Positions 1 to 10,390 are shown, counted from the stretch's first letter. The stretch is 64,000 nt of DNA from Plantago ovata (GCA_028274465.1 CM051456.1:79036753-79100752), one strand, 5' to 3'. Program-made: numbers and translations. The notes: generated by a model from the sequence alone, not told the origin.

Positions 1-31
1 GCTTCCTCGTACCTGAAATAGACTAGAGGGG
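1..31 (-). repeat. Fragment of TE1 3' LTR
   Basis: These 31 bases match 4718-4748, inside the TE1 LTR. A minus-strand element carries its 3' LTR on the left, so this is the interior of that LTR. Its first part lies left of the window and the rest falls in the gap. Confidence 0.8.
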
Positions 32-131
32 NNNNNNNNNNNNNNNNNNNNNNNNNNNNNNNNNNNNNNNNNNNNNNNNNNNNNNNNNNNNNNNNNNNNN
101 NNNNNNNNNNNNNNNNNNNNNNNNNNNNNNN
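32..131. other. Assembly gap (100 N)
   Basis: One hundred N, a conventional size for a gap of unknown length. It begins in the same G homopolymer that follows GACTAGA at 4745-4751. To connect the LTR piece on its left with the RNase H remnant on its right, it should hide roughly 600 bp of LTR plus the integrase region. Confidence 0.9.
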
Positions 132-540
132 CGATGTCGTACTCACTTAGTTCAATCGCCCATCTCGCCATTCTTCCCGAGTTTTCAGGTTTTCCGAGGA
201 CTTGCTTGAGAGGTTGCTTTGTCAAAACAACAACCTTGTGAGCACCAAAGTAAGGTTTTAACCTCCTTGCAGTATAAACGAGGGCAAAGTAAAGCCTCTC
301 GATATCCATGTACCGCGTTTCATCCCCGGCAAGTACTTTGCTCAAGTAGTAGATGGGCAAGTGGTCGTTCCCTTGGATTCGTACTAAGACCGAGCTGATA
401 GCTTCCCCGGTTGCTGCTAAGTACAAGTAGAGTACCTCTCCGTCTACGGGTTTTGACAATAGAGAAGGAGCAAGTAAGTATTCTTTCAGCTTCTCGAAGG
501 CCTCCTCGCACTCCTTCGTCCACTCGAAGTGGCTGCTCTT
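132..540 (-). pseudogene. TE1 RNase H region remnant
   Basis: The minus strand of this stretch has gypsy RNase H character: words such as YLSKVLAG and DIERLYFALVYTARRLKPYF are recognisable. It directly follows the RT block of TE1, as expected in a gypsy pol. It is cut off by the gap on the left. Integrase would be the next domain and is not visible. Confidence 0.65.
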
Positions 541-542
541 TC

Positions 543-3500
543 TCAATACCTTGAAAAAGGTAGATTTTTCTCAGCAGACCTTGAGATGAATCTACTCAAT
601 GCAATTGATTTTCCGACCAATTGTTGCACCTCATTGATGGATTGAGGTTGTGGAAGATTGAGGATGGCCTTTATCTTTTCGGGGTTTGCTTCTATTCCTC
701 TTTCTGTCACCATGTAATCGAGGAACTTTCCCCCTTTGACCCCAAAGGTACACTTCGCTGGGTTGAGCTTCATGCCATACTTTCTCAAGATTGAGAAGCA
801 TTTTGCCAGGTAACCTACATGTTGCTCCTCGGTCTTGGTCTTGACGAGCATGTCATCGACATATACTTCCATTGTTTTGCCTAGCTCTTCCTTGAACATC
901 TTGTTAACCAGCCTTTGGTAAGTCGCTCCGGCGTTCTTAAGACCAAATGGCATCACGTTGAAGTAGTACACATTGCCGTTAGCGAAGAAGGCAGTTTTAG
1001 GCACATCATCTTTTGCCATTTTGACCTGGTAGAAGCCCTGGTATGCATCCATGAAACTCAGGAGGGCGCATCCAGCGGTGGAATCAACAAGCTGGTCGAT
1101 CCGTGGGAGAGGGTATGGATCCTTCGGGCAAAACTTGTTGAGCCTTGTAAAATTGTTGCAAATTCGCCATTTCCCCGGACCCTTCTCCACGAGGACCACA
1201 TTGCATACCCAGTCAGAGTATCTCACTTCCTTGATGTGGCCGGCTTTGAGAAGCCTTTGTACTTCCGCTTCTATGATGGCATTATCTTCCGCACTGAAGT
1301 CTCTTCGCTTTTCCCTGATGTGGGTGATCGATGGGTCTACGTTCAGACGGTGAACGGCGACACGTGGGTCGATCCCCTTCAGGTCCTCGGTACTCCATGC
1401 GAAGATATCGTTGTTATCCTTCAAACATTGGATGAGTTTCATCCTGACTTCAGTGGCCATCTCTATGCCAATTTTTGTGACCTTGTCGGCACTTCCTTCA
1501 ACAATTTGGATTTCTTCTATGGCTTCTCTTGCTTCAATTTTGTTTTCCTCAAAGAATTTCTTCTTTTTGGAAGAGGGTGGGACTGGTGGAATCACTTGAT
1601 ACTCCTCGAGCTCCTTAACAGCTCCTACTAGAGTATCCTTGTCTTTCTTCATGATTGCTTTTCTTCGCCTAAGTGACGGACTTGGCTTTTTCGATTTTCT
1701 CTTCACTCGCCGAACCGTGTAGAAACGATAAGGCGCATTGTGGACAAGGGGTGTCTCCTCGGATGGCTGCCCGAGGTTGGGTTCCCCTATGGCAACTCTC
1801 GAAGTGAACTTGGCTGACATAGTGTAGCATTCCCACGCTTCTCGTATGTCTCCTACTTCTTGTCCAATTCCCAAAGGAGTGGGGAATTTTAGCTTGTTGT
1901 GGACTGTGGACACTACGGCTCGGAATTGAGAGAGAGCGGGTCGGCCTAGGACTGCGAAATAATCAAATTGCATATCGACGACCACAAAAGGAACCTGTTG
2001 GGTCACCCGTCTAGGAGCGCTACCCATTGACACTGTGAGGTTGATCATTCCGAGCGGCATGATAGGTTGTCCTCCGAATCCTACCAATGCGCTCCTCACT
2101 TCTCTGAGCCCTTCCCTTGGGTTCATTTGCATCCTTTTCAAGGTTCCGGTGAAAATCAAGTTGGTCGAGCATCCAGTGTCGACGAGGATTCTTCCCAACT
2201 TGTAGGATTGAACATCCAAGGAGACTACAAGTGGGACGCAAGGATCATAGATGTTCCCTCCTCCCGCATGCTTTAGAGGTATCTCGCTATCATCGAAAGA
2301 GATAACGTTGGTTCCCGGTCGCGCGGCTTGAGCATACTTCACGTCTCGGACCCTAAGGTTGTCCGCCGTAATTTCCCTTTGATTACGAGTGTCGCCGCCG
2401 GCGGGTCCTCCCGCAATTGTGAGAGTGCGGATGCTTCCATTTACAGAGCGGTTCTCATAATTGTTGTAATTATGAATGTCGTCGTCCTGAGGGTTTCCTT
2501 GGTAAGGGTGCTCACTCCCGCTTCGAGGAGGTGGGGGCAGGAGTGCCAGGGGTTCCTCCTTCCGGATGTAGTTAACCAATTGACCGTTACGTATCATCCT
2601 CTCAATTTCGTTCTTGAGCTCGACACACTCATCTGAGGTGTGCCCTTTCCCTTTGTGAAACTTGCAAAATTTTTCTGAGCTCTTGTTCCTTTGATTTTCC
2701 TTAATCGGGGGTGGCCACGAGACGTCTAGCTTCCTCGAGACTATATAGTTCAAGATGTCGGATCTTGGCCTATTCAAGTCTGTGTAGTTGCTATATCGTC
2801 TTGGAGGTGACCTTCTGGGAGGAGACCTCTTGTCTATGAAATCGTTTCTTGAGTTGCCCTCCTTGATCAACCCAAATTTTTGCTCTTTCCTCTGCTTCCC
2901 GGGATTTTGGGGGCGAGGAGGGTACTCCTTTTCTTTTTCTTTTTCTTTCCCTTTTTCCTTGGGAAGATTGGTTCTCACAGTGACCGTTTTTCGAAATTCC
3001 TCAGCCTCGAGGAAATCCTTGCAAACTTTGGCGAGTTGTGCTTCATTCTCTACGCACGATGCTGAGAGTACATCTTGGAATTTAATGTTGGTAGTGTTAC
3101 CATACAAGTATTCTTTCCTCTCATTGATCGAGTGATCTTCGACCTGGAGGGCTGCTTCATGAAATCGGTTGATGAAGTCCCTCAAGTCTTCATTGTTTCT
3201 CTGAACAATTTCAGCCAAGTACCTCACCCGTCTCTTGGCGTTCATTACCTTCTCGAAACGCTTAGAAAACTCCTTACAGAGATCTCTATATGACTTGATG
3301 GATCGGTGAGGGAGACGCGACCACCACTTCATGGCTTCTCCGGAAAGGTTAGCCGGGAAGAGGAGTGCCTTGGTCCTTGAATCATGACCGTAGGCGTCCA
3401 TTTTAGTGCCAAATCTTACCAAGTAGTCCTTCGGACAACTCGTTCCGTCATAGCTTTCGAAGGTGGGGAACCCTCTTTCAATTTTGGCTTGGTGGCTTCT

Positions 3501-4268
3501 GATCTCATCGCATAGAGGGCTTGGATCTTGGTCTTGCTCTCTCTCTTGGACAGTTCCTCGAAGAGTCTCTATCTGAGCATCAAGTGCGGATTTCCTCGCG
3601 TTGAGTTCATCCAGAGTGAGCCTCCTCCCCGTGATCGGATCGACCAAGGGGGTTACCTCAGCTACTGTTCTCAATGCTTGGTTCTCCTCCACTGCTTCTT
3701 GTTGGTTTTGAGGAGTTACCTGGTTGGGAGTAACTTGATTGGGGAGAACGGGTGGTGTAGCGACCACCTGAACCCTATTTTCTTGTTGGGCCACATTTTG
3801 TAATGATGCCCGTATTCTTCTGTCAATCAGGTCTCTCAAGTCATCCGGGGCACCTTGGGGTCCTAACCTCGATTGGATTCTTGATGGTCCAAGTCGAGTT
3901 TGGATCGGCCTGGTGTTGGCTCTTGAATGTGCTTCATCTTGCGCAACAGGTGCTCTTCCCTGGGATTGACGAGGAGCGACCAGAGTGGCCCGAGGTTGCT
4001 CTTGCACCGGGGCCTGTGGTTCTCCTTGAGGTTGTATCTCGGTATTAACCCTAATAGCCTCATTACCTCCGACATATCCTTGTAAAGTAAGAAGGAATAG
4101 ACCGTATTGAGCTTCGCCCATCCCGAAATCTGATGGTCGGACTACACGTCCATCAGGAAGGGTGAAGGTCAATGCGGCCGGTTGAGGAGGGTTCACTGCC
4201 CCGGGAGGTTGGTTAATTGCTACCGGATGAGGCTGCCCCCTAGACTCGGCGTTGTTCGCGACTCTCAA
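543..4268 (-). CDS. TE1 gag-protease-reverse transcriptase (Tat-like), fossil
   Basis: A long open frame (1241 codons). Residues about 260-400 are a Retrotrans_gag domain (GFPTFESYDG, LSGEAMKWWSRLP). A short Cys/His knuckle (CKFHKGKGHTSDEC) lies near residue 535, and a retropepsin-like aspartic protease near 693 (ILVDTGCSTNLIF). RT spans about 1030-1170, with WRICNNFTRLN, FMDAYQGFYQV and the catalytic YVDDMLVK near 1133. In this family gag forms the virus-like particle, the protease cuts the polyprotein and RT copies the RNA in the cytoplasm. The frame's start is arbitrary: gag-like coding extends further toward the LTR (to about 4525). Lineage is inferred from the gag and RT words and the primer site. 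Confidence 0.85.
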   Translation of the reverse strand: MRVANNAESRGQPHPVAINQPPGAVNPPQPAALTFTLPDGRVVRPSDFGMGEAQYGLFLLTLQGYVGGNEAIRVNTEIQPQGEPQAPVQEQPRATLVAPRQSQGRAPVAQDEAHSRANTRPIQTRLGPSRIQSRLGPQGAPDDLRDLIDRRIRASLQNVAQQENRVQVVATPPVLPNQVTPNQVTPQNQQEAVEENQALRTVAEVTPLVDPITGRRLTLDELNARKSALDAQIETLRGTVQEREQDQDPSPLCDEIRSHQAKIERGFPTFESYDGTSCPKDYLVRFGTKMDAYGHDSRTKALLFPANLSGEAMKWWSRLPHRSIKSYRDLCKEFSKRFEKVMNAKRRVRYLAEIVQRNNEDLRDFINRFHEAALQVEDHSINERKEYLYGNTTNIKFQDVLSASCVENEAQLAKVCKDFLEAEEFRKTVTVRTNLPKEKGKEKEKEKEYPPRPQNPGKQRKEQKFGLIKEGNSRNDFIDKRSPPRRSPPRRYSNYTDLNRPRSDILNYIVSRKLDVSWPPPIKENQRNKSSEKFCKFHKGKGHTSDECVELKNEIERMIRNGQLVNYIRKEEPLALLPPPPRSGSEHPYQGNPQDDDIHNYNNYENRSVNGSIRTLTIAGGPAGGDTRNQREITADNLRVRDVKYAQAARPGTNVISFDDSEIPLKHAGGGNIYDPCVPLVVSLDVQSYKLGRILVDTGCSTNLIFTGTLKRMQMNPREGLREVRSALVGFGGQPIMPLGMINLTVSMGSAPRRVTQQVPFVVVDMQFDYFAVLGRPALSQFRAVVSTVHNKLKFPTPLGIGQEVGDIREAWECYTMSAKFTSRVAIGEPNLGQPSEETPLVHNAPYRFYTVRRVKRKSKKPSPSLRRRKAIMKKDKDTLVGAVKELEEYQVIPPVPPSSKKKKFFEENKIEAREAIEEIQIVEGSADKVTKIGIEMATEVRMKLIQCLKDNNDIFAWSTEDLKGIDPRVAVHRLNVDPSITHIREKRRDFSAEDNAIIEAEVQRLLKAGHIKEVRYSDWVCNVVLVEKGPGKWRICNNFTRLNKFCPKDPYPLPRIDQLVDSTAGCALLSFMDAYQGFYQVKMAKDDVPKTAFFANGNVYYFNVMPFGLKNAGATYQRLVNKMFKEELGKTMEVYVDDMLVKTKTEEQHVGYLAKCFSILRKYGMKLNPAKCTFGVKGGKFLDYMVTERGIEANPEKIKAILNLPQPQSINEVQQLVGKSIALSRFISRSAEKNLPFSRY

Positions 4269-4585
4269 AGCTCCATAGGCGTTTCCTACCGGGACTCCTT
4301 GCGGGTTATTTTCCCCCGATCTCTCATTTTGGGAGTGAGTGACATTAGTAAATGCCCCCTCCGTGTAATCCCGGTTCCTTGCAACATTGTTGTTTCTTGG
4401 TTCCCTCGGAACACCATCCGTTCCTCCTCCGCGACCGTTACTAGAGGGACGGCCTCTAGGTCAAGGAGGATTTCCAGGTGGTGCATTAGCAAGACGGTTG
4501 CTTCTTCTGGGAGGCATATTCGTGATGTGTCACGAGGAGGGAAGTGGCTCGACCAGTTGGGCAAGGAATGACCTTTCGTGTCGAT

Positions 4586-4602
4586 TCCCACAGACGGCGC
4601 CA
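4586..4602 (-). other. TE1 primer binding site
   Basis: On the minus strand TGGCGCCGTCTGTGGGA lies two bases inside the LTR end at 4605. This is where a host tRNA primes minus-strand DNA synthesis. The sequence is the form usual in Tat-type elements and fixes both element orientation and LTR edge. Confidence 0.85.
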
Positions 4603-4604
4603 AA

Positions 4605-5350
4605 TGTTGAAGGGTAATTCGTGTTTCTTTCTGGGTTCGCAATGAGTCGCTAGTCTAAGTCATTCTAGTTCTTCTTCTTATAGTATCACTCTGAGATAGG
4701 AAATAAGCCTTCTTGTAGCTTCCTCGTACCTGAAATAGACTAGAGGGGGGGTTAGTGACTCTTGCCCGGTCTGTAAGGTCTCAAACCGGAGAGGCGACTT
4801 TACGAGTAGGGAGTTGTGAGGCTTCCCTAGCATGAGTAGTGAGAGTGGTGCTCGTGTGGTGTCATTAATGCTTACTGTTGAGGAGTAAATGAGGCCTTTA
4901 TATACTTGTGGCCCTTCAACTTCCGGTCGCGTAGGATCATGCCACGTGTACGGTTAGGATTGAGGCCTTCCTCGGCCCAGGCCCATTAAGGAGGTCCGTG
5001 GGCCTTGGCCCAAGGGAGCAACCATGGCTGGTCGCTCAGCGGTCCTCGTGCCTTCCTTGTGCGTGGATGATGCGAGTAGTGTCCTGCTCAGTTTCTGTCA
5101 AGGAGCGTTACCTTGACGTAAGGTCTCCTCGAGCCCGAGAGATGCTCCTCGAGCCCACTGGCAGCTTTGTCCTTGTGAGGAGCTTATTTTGAGGGTTGTC
5201 CTCCCAGTGATGGTCGGACCTTATGTTGGTCGAACCACACCTTAGTGACATACTTGGGTGTGGTCGTGCCCCTTGAGGGACGGCCTATGATGCTTTGTCG
5301 CGCTCTTAGACCGCTCCAGTTCGTACATGTGGACTGGACATATTTCAACA
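4605..5350 (-). repeat. TE1 5' LTR (746 bp)
   Basis: Bounded by the inverted ends TGTTGAA and TTCAACA, adjacent to the primer site. A TATA-like box (TATATAAA on the minus strand, about 4896-4904) marks a candidate transcription start. A G-tract (4745-4751) follows GACTAGA. The right edge lies within a few bases of the point where TE2 LTR homology begins (5356), showing insertion into TE2. Confidence 0.85.
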
Positions 5351-5355
5351 CTAAC

Positions 5356-5468
5356 AGGTCCCGAGAGAACGACACTCGGGGACAACTTGCCATTGCACTC
5401 TGTTTGTGTAGTGAAAGGTGTTCTTTGGCTTTTTAAACAAATTTAATTGGTGAAAAACGACATCATCA
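5356..5468 (+). repeat. TE2 5' LTR remnant
   Basis: The last about 113 bases of the LTR, near-identical to 13685-13798 and ending ACATCATCA. The rest lies beyond the TE1 insertion, outside the window. Confidence 0.9.
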
Positions 5469-5471
5469 ATT

Positions 5472-5490
5472 TGGCGCCGTTGCCGGGGAC
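5472..5490 (+). other. TE2 primer binding site
   Basis: TGGCGCCGTTGCCGGGGAC, three bases after the LTR end. This is the primer site typical of Athila-type plant gypsy elements, and TE5 has the same one. Confidence 0.9.
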
Positions 5491-5610
5491 TTAACTCCTT
5501 TGGTTGGTGTTTTTGTTTGGTTTTTTCAGCCAACATCTCTTCTTTGTCTCATTTCTGTTTTTGTTTCTTTTTGCTTGAGATACTCACTATCTTGTATTTC
5601 AGGTGTGTGT

Positions 5611-7406
5611 ATGCCTAGAACCCGAACGGGTGGGCCTAACGTTGAACCTTACATAGACGAAATCGATCGCTTGTATCGGAGGAAGAAGGAATCTCAATTC
5701 TCAGTTTGAAAGGGTAGCATCTAGAGCTTCCACATCTGGAAGTAGAGAAGAATCTTTCTCACATCTCTCTGAACCAATTCTTGAGTTGGTTTTCGTGGAA
5801 GGTGAAATGGCGGAGCAACCTATTCGTTCACTCACCAAGCCAACGGTTGGGGCTAGAGGACCAGCAATTTTCCTCAATGATTCCACTAGGAACCTGGAGA
5901 TAAAGAACCACATGTTCCAACAACTTCCCAAGTTCTATGGGATGGTTAATGAGGACGTGATTGGGTTCTTGAATGAGCTCGAGAACTTTGTTCTCCATCT
6001 TGGGCGACCGGGTGCTGGAGTGACAGACGATGATCTTCGCATGAAGGTTTTTTCCATGGGTCTAGGTGATCGAGCAAAGGCTTGGCTCAATACTCTAGAG
6101 GTTGGGTCTTTGACTACATGAGTGCTCTGTTTCGACAAGTTCATGGCGGTACTACCCCGCTTCCAAGACGATGGCTATGAAGAGCCAAATTAGCACCGTT
6201 GATCAGCGATATGATGAAGCTTTTCACGAGGCTTATGATCGTTTCATGGGGTTGAAACATAGATGCCCTCACCATGGGTATGATAAAGGTCAGCTTCTCC
6301 AATTCTTTTACAATGGCTTGCATCCTGAGATTCAATCTCAAGTGGATAGCATTTGCGGTGGAAGTATGGGAGAGTTGACTCCTACTCAAGCTCAAATGAA
6401 GCTAGACACGATGTACCGGAATTCTCAAAATCGGAATGTTAGAGCTGGTGTGCTTCAAAAGGAGCAAAGGGGAGAGGCAAAGGTAGTAGTGGAACAAGAT
6501 GCCTTTGATGGGTTCGCCCATGAGGTCAAGCAAGCTTTGAGGCGAAGCGTTCCTATCCCTTCTACGGAGATTTGTGGTGTCTGCAAGAATTATGGGCACC
6601 CGACCTATCTATGCCGTTCTGAGTTTGCTAGAGAGCAATTCATCAAGAACGATGTCCGTCAAGAGGTCTATGCTGCTGCCGAAGGGGAGCAAGTGACCGA
6701 GGACGTGAACTATGGCCAAGGATATGGCAATGTTAGGCCACAAAACCGTGGGGGACAAGGACCACGAGGTGGACACCAAAACCAAGGCAACCGTGGTTAT
6801 GTCCACAACCCGGACCAATATGCCTATGGTCCACATCAAGATCGAAGTCGTCTCATCTATGGGAACAACTGGTATGAAGGAGCACCACCTTCTAATCCCA
6901 CACCCCCACCTCCGGTTGCTAGTTCAGGACCGCAAGGTGGAGGGGTGCTCCCTTCTCCTCTTGTTACTTCACTCAATGATCTGGTTATGAAGACGAACAA
7001 ATTCATGGAGCATTACTATCGTAATGAGGCTACTAACAATCAACGCTTTGAGAAGCTTGAGGCTAGTAGTAGCAGTCTCCATAAGAAGCTACAAGAGCTT
7101 ATAGATCGAGGGGCGAGTAGAGAGCAAGGGAAGTTTCCCGGAAACACGGAGAAAGCCATGGCTATAACCGTGGTGACTGATTTGCCCGTGGAGATCACGG
7201 TTGTGAGAGACAATGCACGAGTTGAGGTGCCAAGTTGCAAGATAACTGAAACTTGCAAAGTGAGTGAGGAGCTTGAGACTCCTAAGGTAGTTGTGGAAGA
7301 GAAAGTGGTCGCACAATCTGATGCAATAGTGGAAGAAGTGAATGAAAACTCATCGTCTGAGGATGAGTTGGTGGATATGGTGGAAGTACCTATCCAAGAG
7401 CTTTGA
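5611..7406 (+). pseudogene. TE2 gag (Athila-like), fossil
   Basis: Starts with MPRTRTGGPNVEPY, just after a TTTCAG acceptor-like motif. The gag core (NLEIKNHMFQQLPKFYG, FSMGLGDRAKAWLNTL) lies at about 5860-6110 and continues with GLKHRCPHHGYDKGQLLQFF at about 6250. A Cys/His knuckle (CGVCKNYGHPTYLC) lies near 6570-6612, followed by a Gly/Gln/Asn/Tyr-rich stretch at 6700-6900. The same core words occur in TE4 gag (35677-36414) and, more distantly, TE5 gag. Expected role: capsid of the virus-like particle and RNA packaging. Broken, about two interruptions. Confidence 0.8.
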
Positions 7407-7409
7407 TGT

Positions 7410-7923
7410 GGAAATCGGCTTGGGTAAGAAGGATGGAATAGTGGCAACTCTAGACACGGGAGCGGGTGTGAATGTCATACCTTTGAATGTGTACGAAGAG
7501 TCGGGTTTGTCTGGCTTAAGACCAATGAAGTGCATGGTGCAATTGGCGGACGGGTCTATGAAGAAGCCATTGGGTGTGATCGAGAATCTAGTGGTAAGAG
7601 TTGCCGGTGTAGAGGTCAAGACGAATTTCATCGTCATGCCTACATCCTCCGCAAAGCTCAAGGATGTGGTTCTTTTGGGTAGAGCCTTCATCAACAAAGT
7701 ACATATGGTGATAGACATGTATCGTCGTACATGTAGCTTCGAGGTAAATGGCAAGCAACATACGTTGCGAGCCATAATTAATTCATGTGCTTATGTTGAT
7801 ACTAACGAACTTGTAGGATTCTTTGGTCCTCTTTATGTTCGTCAAGATGTGCAGGGACTTGATGCTTTGAAGAGCACTTGGACGGGGAAGTCTAGTACCC
7901 GATGCGAAATTGATCCCGCATGA
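7410..7923 (+). CDS. TE2 aspartic protease domain, fossil
   Basis: A retropepsin-like domain: ATLDTGAGVNVIPLNVYEES carries the D-T-G active-site triad, and VVLLGRAFINKVHMVIDMYR forms the far end. It closely matches TE4 (ATIDTGSYSNVLPMNVFE, VVLLGRTFLTKLRSVIDIYR) and, less closely, TE5. In TE5 this domain is followed by RT; here it is followed by noncoding DNA. The reading frame runs from about 7342. Confidence 0.8.
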
Positions 7924-7966
7924 GCTAAGACGAGTCGAGCCAACGACTTCTAAACAAAGGCGCTTC

Positions 7967-7982
7967 TCGGGAGGCAACCCGA
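7967..7982 (+). other. Hairpin after TE2 protease (TCGGG-AGGCAA-CCCGA)
   Basis: A perfect five-base-pair stem with a six-base loop AGGCAA, about 45 bases after the gag-protease frame ends. TE4 has the related GAGAGGCAACCCGAAG in the same place (minus strand, about 34203-34222). Confidence 0.55.
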
Positions 7983-9076
7983 GGTTGTAGGTAATTGCAT
8001 ATAGATTAGAAGCATGTTTAAATTTTGTTTTGTTGAGTAGACAAGGTTTTTGAGGTGAAAATTGAGAAAAAGTCGAAAAAAAATGAAGTTAGGAGCTCCA
8101 GGTCCCAAGCGCTCCGCTTGGCTCAAGCCAAGCGGACCGTTTGGCCAAGCGCTCCGCTTGGTTCAAGCCAAGCGGACCGCTTGGATTTACAGTAGGAACT
8201 TCTCCTATTGTAAATCCAAGCGAAGCGCTTGGGGCGACCCAAGCGTTCCGCTTGAACCAAGCGCTTCGCTTGGGACGCTCAAGCGTCTCGCTTGTCTTCT
8301 TTAAAAGCCAAGCGAGCCACTTGAGTTTTGAAGCTCTCCTCTTCATTCTTTTTCATCATCTTCCCGATTTTTCACACCAAAAACTTCAATCTCACTCAAT
8401 TCTCCACCAATTTTTGCAATCTTGTGCATTCTAAAGAGCCCATCACCTCCTCTATCATCTAAACCGAACAAATTTCACGTTTGAAGCATCATTCACAAGG
8501 AATCGAATGTAACCCTCAAGAACCCTAACTTTCTTGAATTTGGGATTTTGATCTTATTGGCTTCAATGGTGTTATGTATTGGTAAATTAGAGTTTGATAT
8601 TGATTGTTGAGCATGTTTCTTATTGGATGTGATGTCTAAATTCGAATTTTGCTTACTTTGATTTTGATGAACTCTATGGCTTGAATACTTGCTAGATAAT
8701 TGTTTGCATGATTGTTAGCTCGAAATTTGAGTATTGATATGATGTTGGTGTTGTTTAGATTGCATGAGAATGTGTAGGATTGGTTGGGTAGTTCTAATGG
8801 CGAGTTTGTTTGCTTGGTTTGATTCGAATTACCTAATCGTAACGAAGTGTTAAAGCTTCTCGATTCGCTATATTTGAATTTTAGCAAGCCTTCAAACTCG
8901 TTAAAAAGAGCACTTGAGTGAGTTTTGGCGTCTAAGAGTCGACTTGTTGCGTTATGACTTGTTTTAAACGAAGAACGTATACTTGTATTAGAGTAGAAGT
9001 AGATTGTTTGGTAGTAGTGTAAGAGTCTAGTCATTTTGATCTATTGGAATGGTCTAATGGGATTTTTCTAGGTACC
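7983..9076 (+). other. TE2 noncoding spacer between protease and second frame
   Basis: About 1.1 kb with no retroelement coding. It holds the palindrome array (8100-8325). The rest (8330-9070) is AT-rich and I recognise nothing in it. Short open frames rich in KRSAW and QALRL are translations of the palindromes, not genes. In an autonomous element this place would hold pol. Confidence 0.7.
8100..8325 (+). repeat. Palindrome array, CCAAGCG-NNN-CGCTTGG, nine copies
   Basis: Nine near-perfect copies of a 17-base palindrome with a fixed seven-base arm and a variable three-base centre (CTC, GAC, AAG, TTC, CTT and others). Between the fourth and fifth copies is a larger inverted repeat, 8183-8197 pairing with 8203-8217 around a five-base loop. 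Five more copies lie at 10647-10765 and four in the LTR at 12745-12860. Confidence 0.9.
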
Positions 9077-10390
9077 ATGTCGACAAGAAGGAACAAGAGA
9101 ACCCGAGGAGAAGGATCCTCAAGGAATGGTCAAAGGGGAGCTCGGTATCAACTAACGGATAAAGCGAGGTTATAAGAAACTCACTTCCATTCCAGACCCC
9201 ACACATACATTGGGGAGAGGAGCATTCGCTTTACGGCTAGCGAAAATGAATTGCCCGGTGTTGGTGAGCTCAACGCCCTAATCACCAAGCGGGGATGGAA
9301 GTACTATGGAGAAGTTATGCCCAATTGGGACCAAGCCGTGGTGGAGGATTTCTACATTGGCTTTGCGGATCGAGATGAACAGACCGGTGAAGTCCCCGTC
9401 CGAGGAGTAGGAGTTGTCTTCACTCCCTTGAGCATCACCAGCTTTCTGATGCAATTGGAAACGCCTCTGGAGCGTGACCCAAATCGCAGGCCCGAGCCCT
9501 ATGAGAGGTGCGACTACACTCAGGTCTATGTCTACGACCGGGAGACCACCCACTTCCCATTGGAGATAGTTGAGGGCATCACCGTGGATGATTATGTGAT
9601 GCCTGAGGAACCACCCCGTGTCTTGCACCACAATGATCTCTCCTTCGAGGCTCGGATGATGTTGAAGTTTGTCCACGCAAAACTTGATTCCTACTACTCA
9701 TGACACCGCCATTCAGTCTTACTATGGAGCCTTGGTGTATGCCCTTCGGAATGATGTATCTCTCACTCCCGGCATCATCATTTTCGAGGAGTTCAAGCAA
9801 CACCGCGACAGAAATAGGAAGCTAGCCTTTGGCAATCTGATCACGCGCATGTGCAAGGCCGCCGGAGTTCCCAACATCGAGCCAACTGTGAGGGCTAAGA
9901 AGCCCATGAACATTGACACATACAATGAGATGTACGGGACTTGGTGCCTTCACCAAGGGGAGGCCGCACCGCCGATGGAGCCACGCTATGTAGCACCACC
10001 ATCTCCTCCACCTTCAGCCGATCAAGGGAGCGGCCAAGGGGGCTTCGACTTTTTGGAGTTCAACCAGCTATTGGCCACTCAGTTTGGGAACTTCCAAACC
10101 AGCATGTTGACGGCTCAGTCGAACCAGATGACCGAGCAATTCAGAAGCTTTGAGGAGCGAGAGGACAAAAGGTGAGAGGACTACCAGGTGCGGACGGCCA
10201 ACGTTGGGATGCCTTTCAGACGCGTGTTGATGAGCGTTGGGAGGCCGCACGAGCAGAGGACGCCGAGAGGTGGAGAGTTTACCAGGAGGACACGATGAAC
10301 CGGTATGATGCTCTAGCTCGCCAAGTTCCGGGGTACCCGTTCCACCCGCAAGGTGATGGTAGTGGAAGCAACCTTCCTCTTTCCTTCTAG
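9077..10390 (+). pseudogene. TE2 env-position frame: putative plant transposon protein domain
   Basis: Begins MSTRRNKRTRGEGSSRNGQR, basic and probably nuclear. The core (about 9250-9870) carries WKYYGEVMPNWDQAVVEDFY, VRGVGVVFTPLSITSFLMQL and LAFGNLITRMCKAAGVPN. This pattern fits the domain annotated in plant genomes as putative plant transposon protein; function unknown. It ends with an acidic, Arg-rich coiled-coil-like tail (EERWEAARAEDAERWRVYQE). It sits between the gag-protease block and the 3' LTR, the place where Athila relatives keep an env-like gene, but I see no signal peptide or membrane segment. TE4 has a relative at 33131-32767 and 23361-22428. Broken, about two interruptions. Confidence 0.65.

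Larger units (their letters stand above)
1..5350 (-). mobile_element. TE1: Tat-like Ty3/gypsy LTR retrotransposon, 3' end hidden by gap
   Basis: Minus-strand gypsy element. Read on its own strand the order is 5' LTR (4605-5350), primer binding site (4586-4602), gag, protease and RT (543-4268), RNase H remnant (about 132-540), an assembly gap (32-131), then a 31-base piece of the 3' LTR (1-31). The primer site starts TGGCGCCGTCTGTGGGA, a form usual in Tat-lineage plant elements, and the gag and RT resemble that lineage. Integrase is not visible and would lie in the gap. Its right LTR end abuts a truncated LTR of TE2, so TE1 inserted into TE2 and is younger than it. The element is broken in a few places. 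Confidence 0.85.

Noticed and set aside
915-1631. 238-codon plus-strand frame
   Set aside because: Mirror of the RT and protease-linker coding on the minus strand; no recognisable domain in this frame.
5472-5490. Primer sites as fragments of tRNA genes
   Set aside because: Only the 17-19 base complement of a tRNA end is present, at the position expected for a primer site.
8100-8325. Palindrome array as a CRISPR-like repeat
   Set aside because: Unit length, irregular spacing and lack of unique equal-length spacers do not fit, and the context is a plant retroelement.
8062-8434. Overlapping open frames on both strands rich in KRSAW and QALRL
   Set aside because: They are translations of the 17-base palindrome array in several frames and have no family resemblance; the same happens at 10509-11025 and 12523-12995.
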